A stretch of DNA of 64,000 nt, taken from the NCBI RefSeq assembly GCF_011759585.1, contig NZ_JAAOYV010000002.1:431510-495509 (forward strand). The letters run 5' to 3'. The number at the start of each line of letters is the position of its first letter. The first letter of the stretch is position 1. Of this stretch, positions 51,785-62,793 are shown piece after piece. The translations under genes and the position numbers were made by a program. Source of the stretch: Frigoribacterium endophyticum (GTDB lineage Bacteria > Actinomycetota > Actinomycetes > Actinomycetales > Microbacteriaceae). The notes beneath the pieces are model-generated. The model was not told where the DNA came from. It saw only the letters and a program-made list of their open reading frames with translations, and did no database searches.

Positions 51785-53257
51785 GTGACCGAACACGGAA
51801 ACACGAGCGAGCAGACCGCGCAGGCGAACATCGGAGTGGTCGGCCTGGCCGTCATGGGCTCCAACCTGGCGCGCAACCTGGCCAGCCGCGAGGGCAACAC
51901 CGTCGCGGTCTACAACCGCTCCCCCGAGCGCACCGACACCCTGATGAGCGAGCACGGCGACGCCGGCTTCGTCGCGTCGGGGTCGATCGAGGACTTCGCG
52001 GCGTCGCTGCAGAAGCCGCGCACGGCGATCATCATGGTGCAGGCCGGGAAGGGCACCGACGCCGTCATCGACCAGCTCGCCGACCTCTTCGAGGAGGGCG
52101 ACATCATCGTCGACGGCGGCAACGCGAACTTCCAGGACACGCGGAGGCGCGAGGCCGCCCTCAAGGAGCGCGGCCTGAACTTCGTGGGCGCCGGCATCTC
52201 GGGCGGCGAGGAGGGCGCGCTGAAGGGCCCGTCGATCATGCCCGGCGGCTCGAAGGAGGCGTACGAGACCCTCGGGCCCATCCTCGCCTCGATCGCCGCG
52301 GTCGCCGAGGGCGAGCCCTGCGTCACCCACGTCGGCAGCGACGGCGCCGGCCACTTCGTCAAGATGATCCACAACGGCATCGAGTACGCCGACATGCAGC
52401 TCATCGCCGAGTCGTACGACCTGCTGCGCCGCGTCGGGGGCCACGAGCCGGCGGCCATCGCCGACGTGTTCGAGGAGTGGAACCGCGGCGAGCTCGAGTC
52501 GTACCTCATCGAGATCACCGCCGAGGTGCTGCGCCAGACCGACGCGAAGACCGACGCCCCGCTGGTCGACTCGATCGTCGACCAGGCCGGCTCGAAGGGC
52601 ACCGGCGTCTGGACGGTGCAGAACTCGGTGGGGCTGGGCGTGCCCGTCGGCGGCATCGCCGAGGCCGTCTTCGCCCGCGCCGTCTCGTCGAAGCCCGACC
52701 AGCGCGCCGCCGTGCAGGCGACGCTGCAGGGCCGGCCCGAGGTGCAGGAGGCGGGCGACGGCTTCGAGGACGACGTGCAGAAGGCGCTCTACGCGTCGAA
52801 GATCGTCGCCTACGCCCAGGGCTTCGACGCGATCATCGCGGGCGCCCTGGAGTACGGCTGGGACATCGACAAGGGCGCGATCGCGAAGATCTGGCGCGGC
52901 GGCTGCATCATCCGCGCGCAGTTCCTGAACCGCATCGTCGACGCCTACGAGAAGGACGCGACCATCGCGACCCTGCTCGAGGACGACTACTTCGCCGCCG
53001 CCGTGCGCGACGGCGAGGACGCCTGGCGCCGCATCGTCGCCAAGGCGGCGCTGTCGGGGATCCCCGTGCCCGGGTTCGCGTCGGCGCTGTCGTACTACGA
53101 CTCGCTCGCGTCGGAGCGCCTCCCCGCCGCCCTCATCCAGGGGCAGCGCGACTTCTTCGGCGCGCACACCTACGAGCGGGTCGGCGAGGAGGGCGTGTTC
53201 CACACGCTCTGGTCGGGCGACCGCTCGGAGATCGAGACGGAGCCGTCGACGCACTGA
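51785..53257 (+). CDS. gnd: 6-phosphogluconate dehydrogenase, decarboxylating
   Basis: 490 aa. NADP fold with GVVGLAVMGSNLARNLA, then GAGISGGEEGALKGPSIMPGG and KMIHNGIEYADMQLIAESYDLL, and the signature tail region. It makes ribulose-5-phosphate, CO2 and NADPH in the oxidative pentose phosphate pathway. GTG start with GAGGAGGCACC upstream. Divergent from gntK, upstream of prs (convergent). Confidence 0.97.
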   Translation: MTEHGNTSEQTAQANIGVVGLAVMGSNLARNLASREGNTVAVYNRSPERTDTLMSEHGDAGFVASGSIEDFAASLQKPRTAIIMVQAGKGTDAVIDQLADLFEEGDIIVDGGNANFQDTRRREAALKERGLNFVGAGISGGEEGALKGPSIMPGGSKEAYETLGPILASIAAVAEGEPCVTHVGSDGAGHFVKMIHNGIEYADMQLIAESYDLLRRVGGHEPAAIADVFEEWNRGELESYLIEITAEVLRQTDAKTDAPLVDSIVDQAGSKGTGVWTVQNSVGLGVPVGGIAEAVFARAVSSKPDQRAAVQATLQGRPEVQEAGDGFEDDVQKALYASKIVAYAQGFDAIIAGALEYGWDIDKGAIAKIWRGGCIIRAQFLNRIVDAYEKDATIATLLEDDYFAAAVRDGEDAWRRIVAKAALSGIPVPGFASALSYYDSLASERLPAALIQGQRDFFGAHTYERVGEEGVFHTLWSGDRSEIETEPSTH

Positions 53258-53279
53258 GTCGCGGCGGGCCGGAGACGCC

Positions 53280-53318
53280 GAACGGCCGTGGCTGGGTCCA
53301 ACCCGGTCACGGCCGTTC
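53280..53318 (+). terminator. Terminator of gnd
   Basis: 11-bp stem (53280-53290 with 53308-53318), extended inside by CTGGG/CCCGG. Confidence 0.8.
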
Positions 53319-53368
53319 CTTGGCGCAGGTCACGGGGTGCCCGGGGGCGCCGTCGGCTGCGCCTTCTG

Positions 53369-53401
53369 GTTCGACGGAGCCGCTACGCGGCTCCGTCGAA
53401 C
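53369..53401 (-). terminator. Terminator of prs built from its last codons
   Basis: Perfect 15-bp stem (53369-53383 with 53387-53401). The right arm (53387-53401) encodes the last five residues FDGAA; the TAG stop (53385-53383) fills most of the three-base loop. No U-tract. Confidence 0.75.
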
Positions 53402-54360
53402 ATCGACGTGACCGACCCGTTGTCGAAGACCTCGTGGATGGCCCGCGCGATGAGGGGGGCGATCGGCAGGATCTCGAGCTTGTCGAACTTCTGGTGCTCG
53501 GTCAGCGGCAGGGTGTCGGTGACGACGACCGAGTCGATGAACTCGCTGGCGAGGATCTCGGGGGCCGGGTCGCTGAACACGGCGTGGGTCGCGGCGACCA
53601 CGACGCCGATCGCGCCGGCGGCCTTGAGGGCCTCGGCGGCCTTGACGATGGTGCGGCCCGTGTCGATCAGGTCGTCGACGAGCAGGCAGACGCGGCCCTC
53701 GACCTCGCCGACGATCTCGTGAACCGTGACCTGGTTCGGCACCAGCGGGTCGCGGCGCTTGTGGATGATGGCGAGGGGGGCGTCGAGCTTCTCGCTCCAG
53801 ATGTCGGCGACCCGCACGCGGCCCATGTCGGGCGACACGACCGTGAGCGTCGAGTTGTCGAGCTTCGCGCGGAAGTGCTCGAGCAGCACCGGCATCGCGA
53901 AGAGGTGGTCGACGGGGCCGTCGAAGAAGCCCTGGATCTGCGGGGCGTGCAGGTCGACGCTCATGATGCGGTGGGCGCCGGCGGCCTTGAACAGGTCGGC
54001 GACGAGGCGGGCCGAGATCGGCTCGCGGCCGCGGCCCTTCTTGTCTTGCCGAGCGTACGGGTAGAAGGGGGCGACGACCGTGATGCGCTTGGCCGAGGCG
54101 CGCTTGAGCGCGTCGACCATGATGAGCTGCTCCATGAGCCACTCGTTGATCGGGGCCGAGTGCGACTGGATGACGAACGCGTCGGCGCCGCGGACACTCT
54201 CGTCGAAGCGGGCGTAGAGCTCGCCGTTGGCGAAGGTGCGGGCGTCGGTCGGGATGAGCTCCGAGCCGAGCTCCGCCGCGATCTGGTTCGCCAGCTCGGG
54301 GTGCGCACGACCCGAGACCAGGACGAGTCGGTTCTCCCCGGTGATCTTGATTCCGGACAC
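53383..54360 (-). CDS. prs: Ribose-phosphate diphosphokinase (PRPP synthase)
   Basis: 325 aa. Signatures SGRAHPELANQIAAELG, YARFDESVRGADAFVIQS, ARQDKKGRGREPIS and the PRPP loop CLLVDDLIDTGRTI. It makes PRPP for nucleotides, His and Trp. The GTG (VSGIKITGENRL) is chosen over an upstream ATG that adds 42 non-conserved residues; GGAGAGCGAGTGAC precedes it. Follows glmU by about 43 bp on the same strand, a common pair. Confidence 0.96.
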   Translation of the reverse strand: MSGIKITGENRLVLVSGRAHPELANQIAAELGSELIPTDARTFANGELYARFDESVRGADAFVIQSHSAPINEWLMEQLIMVDALKRASAKRITVVAPFYPYARQDKKGRGREPISARLVADLFKAAGAHRIMSVDLHAPQIQGFFDGPVDHLFAMPVLLEHFRAKLDNSTLTVVSPDMGRVRVADIWSEKLDAPLAIIHKRRDPLVPNQVTVHEIVGEVEGRVCLLVDDLIDTGRTIVKAAEALKAAGAIGVVVAATHAVFSDPAPEILASEFIDSVVVTDTLPLTEHQKFDKLEILPIAPLIARAIHEVFDNGSVTSMFDGAA

Positions 54361-54403
54361 GTCACTCGCTCTCCGGCCCCGAGGGGCCAACCCGACCGGC
54401 TCG

Positions 54404-55837
54404 CTAGTCGGTCGTTCGTTCGGCGCGAGCGGCGGCCTCGGCAGCCGCGGTGCCGGGGCGGTTCGCCTCGACCCATCCGCTCGCATTGCGCTGAGGAGCG
54501 ATGCTCAGGGCCAGGGCACCTGCCGGCACGTCCTTCCGGACGACCGTTCCCGCACCTGAGTACGCTCCGTCGCCAATCCTAACGGGGGCGACGAACACGT
54601 TGTGCGACCCCGTCCTCACGTTCGAGCCGACCTCGGTGCGGTGCTTCGAGACGCCGTCGTAGTTGGCCGTGATCGTGCCGGCGCCGATGTTCGAGTCGGT
54701 GCCGACCTCGGTGTCGCCGATGTAGCTGAGGTGCGGCACCTTCGAGCCCGCGCCGATCTCGGCGTTCTTCGTCTCGACGAAGGTGCCGATCTTGCCGCCC
54801 TCGCCGAGCGTCGTGCCGGGCCGCAGGTACGAGAACGGGCCGACGGAGGCGCGGGCCCCGATCACGGCGAGGGTCGCGTCGGTGCGCTTCACGACCGCGC
54901 CCTCGCCCACCTCCGTGTCGACGAGGGTGGTGTCGGGCCCGACGACGGCGCCGGCGGCCACGTAGGTCGCGCCCTTCAGCTGGGTGCCGGGCAGCAGCTC
55001 GACGTCGGGGCTGAGGGCGACGTCGCGGTCGATCCAGGTGGTCTGCGGGTCGACGATGCTGACGCCCTCGCGCTGCCAGTGCTCGACGATGCGGTCGTTG
55101 AGGCGGCGGGCGGCCACGGCGAGCTGGACGCGGTCGTTGATGCCCTCGAGGCGCCACGTCTCGTCGACCGCGCGGGCGGCGACCTTCTCGCCGGCGCCGG
55201 TGAGCAGGCCGACGACGTCGGTGACGTACTTCTCGTTCTGGGCGTTGGCCGAGCCGACGCGGGGCAGCTGCGCGCGGAGGGCCGCGACCGTGAAGGCGTA
55301 GGTGCCCGAGTTGATCTCGCGGAGGGCCCGCTCGGCGTCGGTGGCGTCCTTGTGCTCGACGATGCGCTCCACGTCGCCCGAGGCGAGGCGCACGACGCGG
55401 CCGTAGCCGGTGGCGTCGGGGAGGACGGCCGACAGCAGCGTCGCGGCCGCCGCCTCCTCACGGTGCTGCTCGAGGAGGCCGCGCAGGGTGCCGTGGTCGA
55501 GGAAGGGCACGTCGGCGCTCACGACGACGACGTCGCCGTCGAAGTCGGCGGGCAGCGCCTCGACGGCCTGCTCGACGGCGCGGCCGGTGCCGGGCACGTC
55601 GTCCTGGTCGACGATCAGGGCTGTCGGCGTCGTCTCGACGATGCTCGTGACGACGAGGTCGCGCTCGTGCCGCACGACGGCGACGAGGTGCTCGGGCTCG
55701 AGCGCGGCCGCCGACTCGAGGACGTGCTGGATCAGCGGGAGGCCGGCCAGGCGGTGCAGCACCTTCGGGGTCGCGGACTTCATGCGCGTGCCCTGCCCTG
55801 CGGCGAGGACGACGACGGCGAGGGTGCGTGCGGGCAT
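54404..55837 (-). CDS. glmU: Bifunctional GlmU (glucosamine-1-phosphate acetyltransferase / N-acetylglucosamine-1-phosphate uridyltransferase)
   Basis: 477 aa. N-terminal nucleotidyltransferase with LAAGQGTRMKSATPKVLH, DVPGTGRAVEQ and VSADVPFLDHGTL; C-terminal left-handed beta-helix with hexapeptide repeats and EIGAGSKVPHLSYIGDTEVG. It makes UDP-GlcNAc for peptidoglycan, and possibly for the polymer made at the start of the window if it is hyaluronan-like (inference). ATG with AAGGAGCACC upstream. Confidence 0.97.
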   Translation of the reverse strand: MPARTLAVVVLAAGQGTRMKSATPKVLHRLAGLPLIQHVLESAAALEPEHLVAVVRHERDLVVTSIVETTPTALIVDQDDVPGTGRAVEQAVEALPADFDGDVVVVSADVPFLDHGTLRGLLEQHREEAAAATLLSAVLPDATGYGRVVRLASGDVERIVEHKDATDAERALREINSGTYAFTVAALRAQLPRVGSANAQNEKYVTDVVGLLTGAGEKVAARAVDETWRLEGINDRVQLAVAARRLNDRIVEHWQREGVSIVDPQTTWIDRDVALSPDVELLPGTQLKGATYVAAGAVVGPDTTLVDTEVGEGAVVKRTDATLAVIGARASVGPFSYLRPGTTLGEGGKIGTFVETKNAEIGAGSKVPHLSYIGDTEVGTDSNIGAGTITANYDGVSKHRTEVGSNVRTGSHNVFVAPVRIGDGAYSGAGTVVRKDVPAGALALSIAPQRNASGWVEANRPGTAAAEAAARAERTTD

Positions 55838-55898
55838 GGTGCTCCTTGGTGAGGTGGGCGCGGCGTTCACCGCCGATCCTCCCACGCGGGGGCGGCGA

Positions 55899-56387
55899 TC
55901 AGCGGGAGCGGACGACGGCGACCGAGCCGGAGACCGCGACGGCGTCCTCGACGAGCGCGACGACGAGGTCGGGCAGGCCGGTCTTCTCGACGACGGCCTT
56001 CCGGGCGAGGTAGAAGAGCCAGCTGCCCGCGAGGGCGCCGAGCGCCCCGGCCACGGCTCCGGCGACGCGGTGGCCGTCGCCCGCGGTGGTGCTGATCGCG
56101 GCGCCGACGACGGCGCCGGAGGTGGCCCGGCCGAACAGCGGGCCCGCGCCCACGCGGCTGGGCGTGGCGGGCAGCTTGTCGCCGACGAGCTCGCCCGCTC
56201 CGGCGGCGACGGCCACGGTGCGGCCGACGGGGCTGCGGAACAGGGCCCAGCGCTGCCAGCTGCCCCGCACCTCCGCGTTGTCGTGGTGGAGGGCGAGCAC
56301 GGCGAGGGGCGTGGCGGAGCGGGAGCCGCTGAGGGCGCCGAGCAGGGCGGCCTCCACGAGCGGGCGGAGGGTGGCGGACGTCGACAT
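55899..56387 (-). CDS. DUF4126 membrane protein
   Basis: 162 aa, three to four TM helices with small-residue packing (GALSGSRSATPLAVLAL, VAGAVAGALGALAGSWLFYL). Characteristic DUF4126 motif GELVGDKLPATPSR. Function unknown. ATG with GAGGAGCCGCCC upstream. Confidence 0.87.
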   Translation of the reverse strand: MSTSATLRPLVEAALLGALSGSRSATPLAVLALHHDNAEVRGSWQRWALFRSPVGRTVAVAAGAGELVGDKLPATPSRVGAGPLFGRATSGAVVGAAISTTAGDGHRVAGAVAGALGALAGSWLFYLARKAVVEKTGLPDLVVALVEDAVAVSGSVAVVRSR

Positions 56388-56492
56388 GGGCGGCTCCTCG
56401 TCGTCGGGGCGCGGCGCTGACGTGGCCGGCCGGTGGACCTGGAGGCTACCGACGGAGCCGCACGGCGTCCGCCCCGCCCGGCCGACTCACGG

Positions 56493-56564
56493 CTCCGCCA
56501 CCAGGATTCGAACCTGGACCTAACAGCTCCAAAGGCTGTCGTGCTGCCGTTACACCATGGCGGA
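56493..56564 (-). tRNA. tRNA-Gln (anticodon UUG)
   Basis: 72 nt. Acceptor TCCGCCA/TGGCGGA, discriminator G, anticodon stem ACAGC/GCTGT with loop CTTTGGA giving UUG, T-arm CCAGG/CCTGG. CCA not encoded. A normal type I tRNA reading CAA. Confidence 0.95.
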
Positions 56565-56640
56565 CCGCGCTCGCGCGCGAGGTCAAGTGTGACAGCGCGG
56601 TGCAGGCAGGGCAAAGCGGACCGGGTGCCATGATGAGGGG

Positions 56641-57180
56641 ATGTCCGAGCCCGAGCGCACCGAGGGGCGCGACCAGCCCGCGGGGCCCGAGCCCCGCGAC
56701 GAGGTCGACCGCATCGTCGACGCCTGGGGGCACGAGCGCCCCGACCTCGACTTCGCCCCGCTGCACGTGCTCTCGCGCGTCGACCGGCTCGCCAAGCACC
56801 TCGAGCGGGCCCGACGTGACGCCTTCGTCGCCAGCGACCTCGAGCAGTGGGAGTTCGACGTGCTCTCCGCCCTGCGCCGCGCGGGCGCCCCGCACCAGCT
56901 CAGCCCGAAGACCCTCCTGCAGCAGACGCTCGTCTCGAGCGGCGCCATGACCAACCGCATCGACCGGCTCGTCGCCCGCGACCTCGTCGAGCGGCGCACC
57001 GACCCGCACGACGGGCGCGGGATCCTCGTCACGCTCACCCCGTCGGGCGGCCGCGCGGTCGACGACGCCATCGAGCGGCTCGTCGAGGCCGAGCGGGCCC
57101 TGCTCAGCGACCTCGACGACCACGACCGCCGCCGCCTCGCCGGGCTGCTGCGCACGCTGAGCCTCACGCTCGGCGGCTAG
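56641..57180 (+). CDS. MarR-family transcriptional regulator
   Basis: 179 aa. Winged helix-turn-helix core with HQLSPKTLLQQTLVSSGAMTNRIDRLVARDLVERR and DPHDGRGILVTLT, the MarR wing. A 50-residue N-terminal extension includes ERTEGRDQPAG. ATG with CATGAT 6 nt before it, possibly leaderless. Convergent with the ABC-F gene, 28 bp apart. Target unknown; regulation of a drug or stress gene is inferred from family only. Confidence 0.92.
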   Translation: MSEPERTEGRDQPAGPEPRDEVDRIVDAWGHERPDLDFAPLHVLSRVDRLAKHLERARRDAFVASDLEQWEFDVLSALRRAGAPHQLSPKTLLQQTLVSSGAMTNRIDRLVARDLVERRTDPHDGRGILVTLTPSGGRAVDDAIERLVEAERALLSDLDDHDRRRLAGLLRTLSLTLGG

Positions 57181-57208
57181 GCCACCCGCGCGCGGCCCGA
57201 GTGGCTCG

Positions 57209-59023
<1,815 letters not shown>

Positions 59024-59029
59024 CTGAGA

Positions 59030-59035
59030 AGAGTA
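59030..59035 (-). promoter_or_regulatory. -10 element of the ABC-F gene, leaderless arrangement
   Basis: TACTCT on the minus strand, 6 nt before the GTG. Confidence 0.5.
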
Positions 59036-59066
59036 GTGCGGCCCAGCTGGACCGGCCGCCGCACGG

Positions 59067-59564
59067 TCAGCCGAGCGAGGCGACCCACTCGTCGGTGCCG
59101 TCGGTGAACTCCTGGCGCTTCCAGATCGGCACGCGCTCCTTGACCAGGTCGACGAGGTCGGAGCACGCGACGAAGGCGGCGGCCCGGTGCGCCGACGCGA
59201 CCGCGCAGGCCAGCGCGAGGTCGCCCACGTCGAGGTCGCCCACCCGGTGCTGGACGGCGATCGTCACCTCGGGGTGCCGCGCGGCGATCTGCTCGGCGAC
59301 CTCGGCCATGACGTCGCCCGCCGACGGGTGCGCCTCGTAGTGCAGGGCCGTCACGCCCCGGCCGTCGTCGTGGTCGCGCACCACCCCGGCGAAGGCCACC
59401 ACCGCCCCGGAGGCGCGGCTCGAGACCATCACGGAGCACTCGGTGGCCGACAGCTCGGTCGACACCACCTCGGCGAGCACGACCCGCCCGCTCGGGCCGC
59501 CCGGCACGGGGACGTCGTCGTCGGGGCCGGCCGTCTCGGAGAGCGGGCCGTCGTCGTCAGTCAT
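59067..59564 (-). CDS. moaE: Molybdopterin synthase catalytic subunit MoaE
   Basis: 165 aa. MoaE core ALHYEAHPSAGDVMAEVAEQIAARHPEVTIAVQHRVGDLDVGD and VPIWKRQEFTDGTDEWV, including the catalytic Lys region. With MoaD it adds two sulfurs to precursor Z. The first 25 residues are acidic and non-conserved. Overlaps the mog/moaB gene by 8 bp. No moaD gene is nearby. Confidence 0.93.
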   Translation of the reverse strand: MTDDDGPLSETAGPDDDVPVPGGPSGRVVLAEVVSTELSATECSVMVSSRASGAVVAFAGVVRDHDDGRGVTALHYEAHPSAGDVMAEVAEQIAARHPEVTIAVQHRVGDLDVGDLALACAVASAHRAAAFVACSDLVDLVKERVPIWKRQEFTDGTDEWVASLG

Positions 59565-60045
59565 GTGCGCCTCCGGAGATCTGGTCGAGGGCGTGGTCGA
59601 CGATCTCGTCGAGCACGGCGAGGCCGTCGCGCACTCCCCCGCGCGAGCCGGGGAGGTTGACGACGAAGGTGCGGCCCGCCACGCCCACGAGACCGCGGGA
59701 GAGGACGGCCGTGGGCGTGGCGGCGAGGCCGCGGCGGCGCAGCTCCTCCGCGACGCCCGGCACCTCGAGGTCGAGCAGGGGCCGGGTCTGCTCGGGCGTG
59801 CGGTCGGTCGGCGTCAGCCCGGTGCCACCGGTCGTGACGACGAGGTCGGGGCCGTCGGCGAGCGCCGCGGCGAGCGCCTCGCCCACGGGCGGGCCGTCGG
59901 CCACGACGACGGGCTCGGCGACGTCCCAGCCGCGGGCCTCGGCCCAGGCCCGGATCACGGGCCCGGTCAGGTCGTCGGCCCGGCCGGCGGCGGCCCGGGT
60001 GGAGGCCACGACGACCGCGACGCGGCGCACCGGCAGGGTGGTCAC
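59557..60045 (-). CDS. mog: MogA/MoaB-type molybdopterin adenylyltransferase
   Basis: 162 aa. [18 protein letters not shown] is the MogA/MoaB signature, with [15 protein letters not shown] near the end. It adenylates molybdopterin before molybdate insertion by MoeA. GTG start overlapping the moaC stop (GTGA). MoaB or MogA naming cannot be decided from sequence alone. Confidence 0.9.
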   Translation of the reverse strand: MTTLPVRRVAVVVASTRAAAGRADDLTGPVIRAWAEARGWDVAEPVVVADGPPVGEALAAALADGPDLVVTTGGTGLTPTDRTPEQTRPLLDLEVPGVAEELRRRGLAATPTAVLSRGLVGVAGRTFVVNLPGSRGGVRDGLAVLDEIVDHALDQISGGAHD

Positions 60046-60560
60046 AGCGACCAGCGCCCCGAGGTGCCGCCCGACTTCTCGAGCACCTTGACGTCGCCGA
60101 TCACGGCGAGGTGGTCGACGGCCTTGATCATGTCGAAGAGGGTCAGGGCCGCGACGGTGGCCGCGGTCAGCGCCTCCATCTCGACCCCCGTCACGCCGCG
60201 GGTCGCCACGCGGGCGACGACCGTGACGCGGTCGCGGCCCACCTCGAAGTCGACCGAGATCGCGCCGAGCGGCAGCGGGTGACAGAGCGGGATGAGCGCG
60301 GGCGTCTGCTTCGCGGCCATGATGCCGGCGATGCGGGCGGTGCCGAGGGCCTCGCCCTTCGGCAGGGTGCCGTCGCTGAGCTGGGCGACGACGTCGGGCC
60401 GCGTCGTGATCACCGCCTGGGCGGAGGCCTCGCGCGTCGTCTCGGGCTTCTCGGTCACGTCGACCATGTGCGCCGTGCCGTCGGCCCGCACGTGGGTGAG
60501 GCCGCCGGGCGCCACGGGCGAGGAGGAAGCCGGGCGGAGGCGGTAGTGGTCGTCGGTCAT
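60042..60560 (-). CDS. moaC: Cyclic pyranopterin monophosphate synthase MoaC
   Basis: 172 aa. [42 protein letters not shown] and [26 protein letters not shown] are MoaC signatures. With MoaA it makes precursor Z from GTP. ATG start; moeA ends 11 bp upstream of it. Coupled to mog by GTGA overlap. Confidence 0.95.
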   Translation of the reverse strand: MTDDHYRLRPASSSPVAPGGLTHVRADGTAHMVDVTEKPETTREASAQAVITTRPDVVAQLSDGTLPKGEALGTARIAGIMAAKQTPALIPLCHPLPLGAISVDFEVGRDRVTVVARVATRGVTGVEMEALTAATVAALTLFDMIKAVDHLAVIGDVKVLEKSGGTSGRWSL

Positions 60561-60570
60561 CGCGGGCCCC

Positions 60571-61827
60571 TCAGTCGTCGAGGGCCCAGACTACGACCTC
60601 GTCGCCCGGCTGCACCCGGTCGACCCCGACCGGCAGGTGGACCAGCAGCGAGGCCGCCGCGTGGGCGGAGAGCAGGTGCGAGCCCGGGCCGCCGACGAAC
60701 CGGACCCGGCCGTCGTCGTCGAGCCGGCCCCGGCGCAGCTGGTGCTTGCCGACGGGCGACTCGGCCGCCTCCGCCATCGGGACCGACCACGCCCGACGCG
60801 GGCTGCCCGCCGCCGTCTCGGCCTGCAGCACGGGGCGGAGGAACGCCTCGAACGACACCAGCGCGCTGACCGGGTTGCCGGGGAAGCAGACGACCGGCAG
60901 GGCGGTCGCCCGGCCCTCGAGCCGGAGGCGCCCCAGGCCCTGCGGCCCGCCCGGCTGCATCGCGACCGACGAGAACACGACGCCGGCGGCCTCGAAGGCG
61001 TCGCGCACGACCTCGTAGGCCCCGGCGCTCACCCCGCCGGTGGTGACGACGAGGTCGACGTCGTCGGCCGCGGCGGCGACCACGTCGAGCAGCGCGCGGG
61101 CGTCGTCGGAGACGCGGCGCACCCGCACGTCGACGCCGACGTCGCCGAGGGCCGCGGCGAGGCTCGCGCCGTTCGCGTCGTGGATCGTGCCCGGCGCGAG
61201 CGCCGAGCCGGGCTCGGCGAGCTCCTCCCCCGTCGAGACGAGCAGCACCCGCGGGCGGCGCAGCACCTCGACCGAGGCGAGGCCCGCGGCGGCGACGACC
61301 CCCCAGCGGGCGGGCGTCAGCACCGTGCCCGCCTCGTGCAGGACGGCGCCGGCGGCGACGTCGCTGCCCGCCGCCCGCACGAACGTGCCGGGGGCGACGT
61401 CGCCGGGCAGCACGACGCGGGCCGCCGTGCCGGGCTCGGGGAAGGCCGCGGGCCGGGCCCGCTCGACGGGCACCACCGCGACGGCGCCCTCGGGCACGGG
61501 CGCCCCCGTCATGATCGGCGCGGCCGTGCCGGGCAGGAGTCGCGGGCCCGTCCGCCCCGCGGGGATCGGCTCGACGACGACGAGGTCGACCGGCCCCGCG
61601 CCCCCCAGGTCGGCAGCGCCCACGGCGAAGCCGTCCATCTGCGAGTTGGCGAACGGCGGCAGGTCGATCGGCGCGGCGAGGGGCGCGGCGAGCACCCGGC
61701 GGCGGTACCGCTCGGGCTCCGCCGCGAGGAGGGCGGGATCGACGCGGAGGACCTCGGGGGGACGGTCGGCGAGGGCGTCCCTCACCAGGGCCTCGACGTC
61801 GTGGCGGTGCTGCTCGACGGTGCGCAC
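60571..61827 (-). CDS. moeA: Molybdopterin molybdotransferase MoeA
   Basis: 418 aa. [29 protein letters not shown] and [18 protein letters not shown], then [19 protein letters not shown], are MoeA motifs. It inserts molybdate into adenylated molybdopterin. GTG with GAGAGGAGCCGA upstream; an open frame extends further without support. First gene of the four-gene cofactor operon, divergent from mtnP. Confidence 0.95.
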   Translation of the reverse strand: MRTVEQHRHDVEALVRDALADRPPEVLRVDPALLAAEPERYRRRVLAAPLAAPIDLPPFANSQMDGFAVGAADLGGAGPVDLVVVEPIPAGRTGPRLLPGTAAPIMTGAPVPEGAVAVVPVERARPAAFPEPGTAARVVLPGDVAPGTFVRAAGSDVAAGAVLHEAGTVLTPARWGVVAAAGLASVEVLRRPRVLLVSTGEELAEPGSALAPGTIHDANGASLAAALGDVGVDVRVRRVSDDARALLDVVAAAADDVDLVVTTGGVSAGAYEVVRDAFEAAGVVFSSVAMQPGGPQGLGRLRLEGRATALPVVCFPGNPVSALVSFEAFLRPVLQAETAAGSPRRAWSVPMAEAAESPVGKHQLRRGRLDDDGRVRFVGGPGSHLLSAHAAASLLVHLPVGVDRVQPGDEVVVWALDD

Positions 61828-61853
61828 TCGGCTCCTCTCGCGGTGGTCGCCAG

Positions 61854-61859
61854 TAGCGT
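61854..61859 (+). promoter_or_regulatory. -10 element of mtnP, leaderless arrangement
   Basis: TAGCGT, 7 nt before the GTG start. It lies in the 39-bp gap shared with moeA. Confidence 0.4.
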
Positions 61860-61866
61860 AGCGAGC

Positions 61867-62793
61867 GTGACCGACACGACCGACGCGCACCGCGACTCCT
61901 CGACCTCCTCCTCCCCCGCCGGCTCCGCCGCGCCCGACGCCCCGGGCCTGCCCCGCGTCGACGTCGCCGTGATCGGCGGCTCGGGCCTCTACTCGCTGTT
62001 CGCCCCCGGCACGGCCACGAGCCACGTCGTCGAGACGCCCTACGGGCCCACCTCGAGCGAGGTCACGGTCGGGCAGCTCGGCGGCAAGACGGTCGCCTTC
62101 CTCACGCGGCACGGCAAGGGCCACTCGGTGCCGCCGCACCGCATCGACTTCCGCGCGAACGTCTGGGCGCTCGCGTCGCTCGGTGCGAAGGCCGTCGTCT
62201 CGTCGTCGGCCGTGGGCGGGGTCAGCCCGGAGTACCCGCCGGGAACGATGGTCGTCACCGACCAGTTCATCGACCGCACCTGGGGCCGCCCCGACACGTT
62301 CTTCGACGTCGCGGGCTCGGTGCAGCACCTCGTCGCGGCCGACCCGTTCGACCCGGTGCTGCGCGCCGCGGCCGTCGCCGCCCTCGAGCAGCAGGGCGAG
62401 CCGTTCGCCGCGACCGGCACCTGCGTCGTCATCCAGGGGCCGCGCTTCTCGACGCGGGCGGAGTCGCTGTGGTTCCGCGCCGCGGGCGCGCACACGATCA
62501 ACATGACGATGTACCCGGAGGTGCCGCTCACGATGGAGCTCGGCATGGGCGCCGTCAACCTGTCGTTCGTCACCGACAGCGACGCCGGCATCTCGCCCGA
62601 GGAGGGCACCGACGACGACGCCGTCAGCCACGGCCTCGTGATGGAGCGCCTCGCCGCGGCCCAGCCCCGCATCGTCGCCGCCATCGAGTCCATCGTCGCG
62701 GCGCTGCCGGCCGACTACGAGCCGCGCGAGCTGATCCCGGCGGCGGCCGTGGCCGAGGTCCTCGCACGGCCCGTCGCGGCGGCACGGTCGTGA
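61867..62793 (+). CDS. mtnP: S-methyl-5'-thioadenosine phosphorylase (PNP family 2)
   Basis: 308 aa. GGSGLYSLF, RHGKGHSVPPHRIDFRANVWAL, INMTMYPEVPLTMELGMG and FVTDSDAG define the MTAP/PNP-II family. It phosphorolyses methylthioadenosine to adenine and methylthioribose-1-phosphate; an inosine-preferring variant (MTIP) is possible. Ser/Ala-rich extension of about 30 residues at the N-terminus. The stop overlaps the epimerase GTG (GTGA). Confidence 0.9.
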   Translation: MTDTTDAHRDSSTSSSPAGSAAPDAPGLPRVDVAVIGGSGLYSLFAPGTATSHVVETPYGPTSSEVTVGQLGGKTVAFLTRHGKGHSVPPHRIDFRANVWALASLGAKAVVSSSAVGGVSPEYPPGTMVVTDQFIDRTWGRPDTFFDVAGSVQHLVAADPFDPVLRAAAVAALEQQGEPFAATGTCVVIQGPRFSTRAESLWFRAAGAHTINMTMYPEVPLTMELGMGAVNLSFVTDSDAGISPEEGTDDDAVSHGLVMERLAAAQPRIVAAIESIVAALPADYEPRELIPAAAVAEVLARPVAAARS

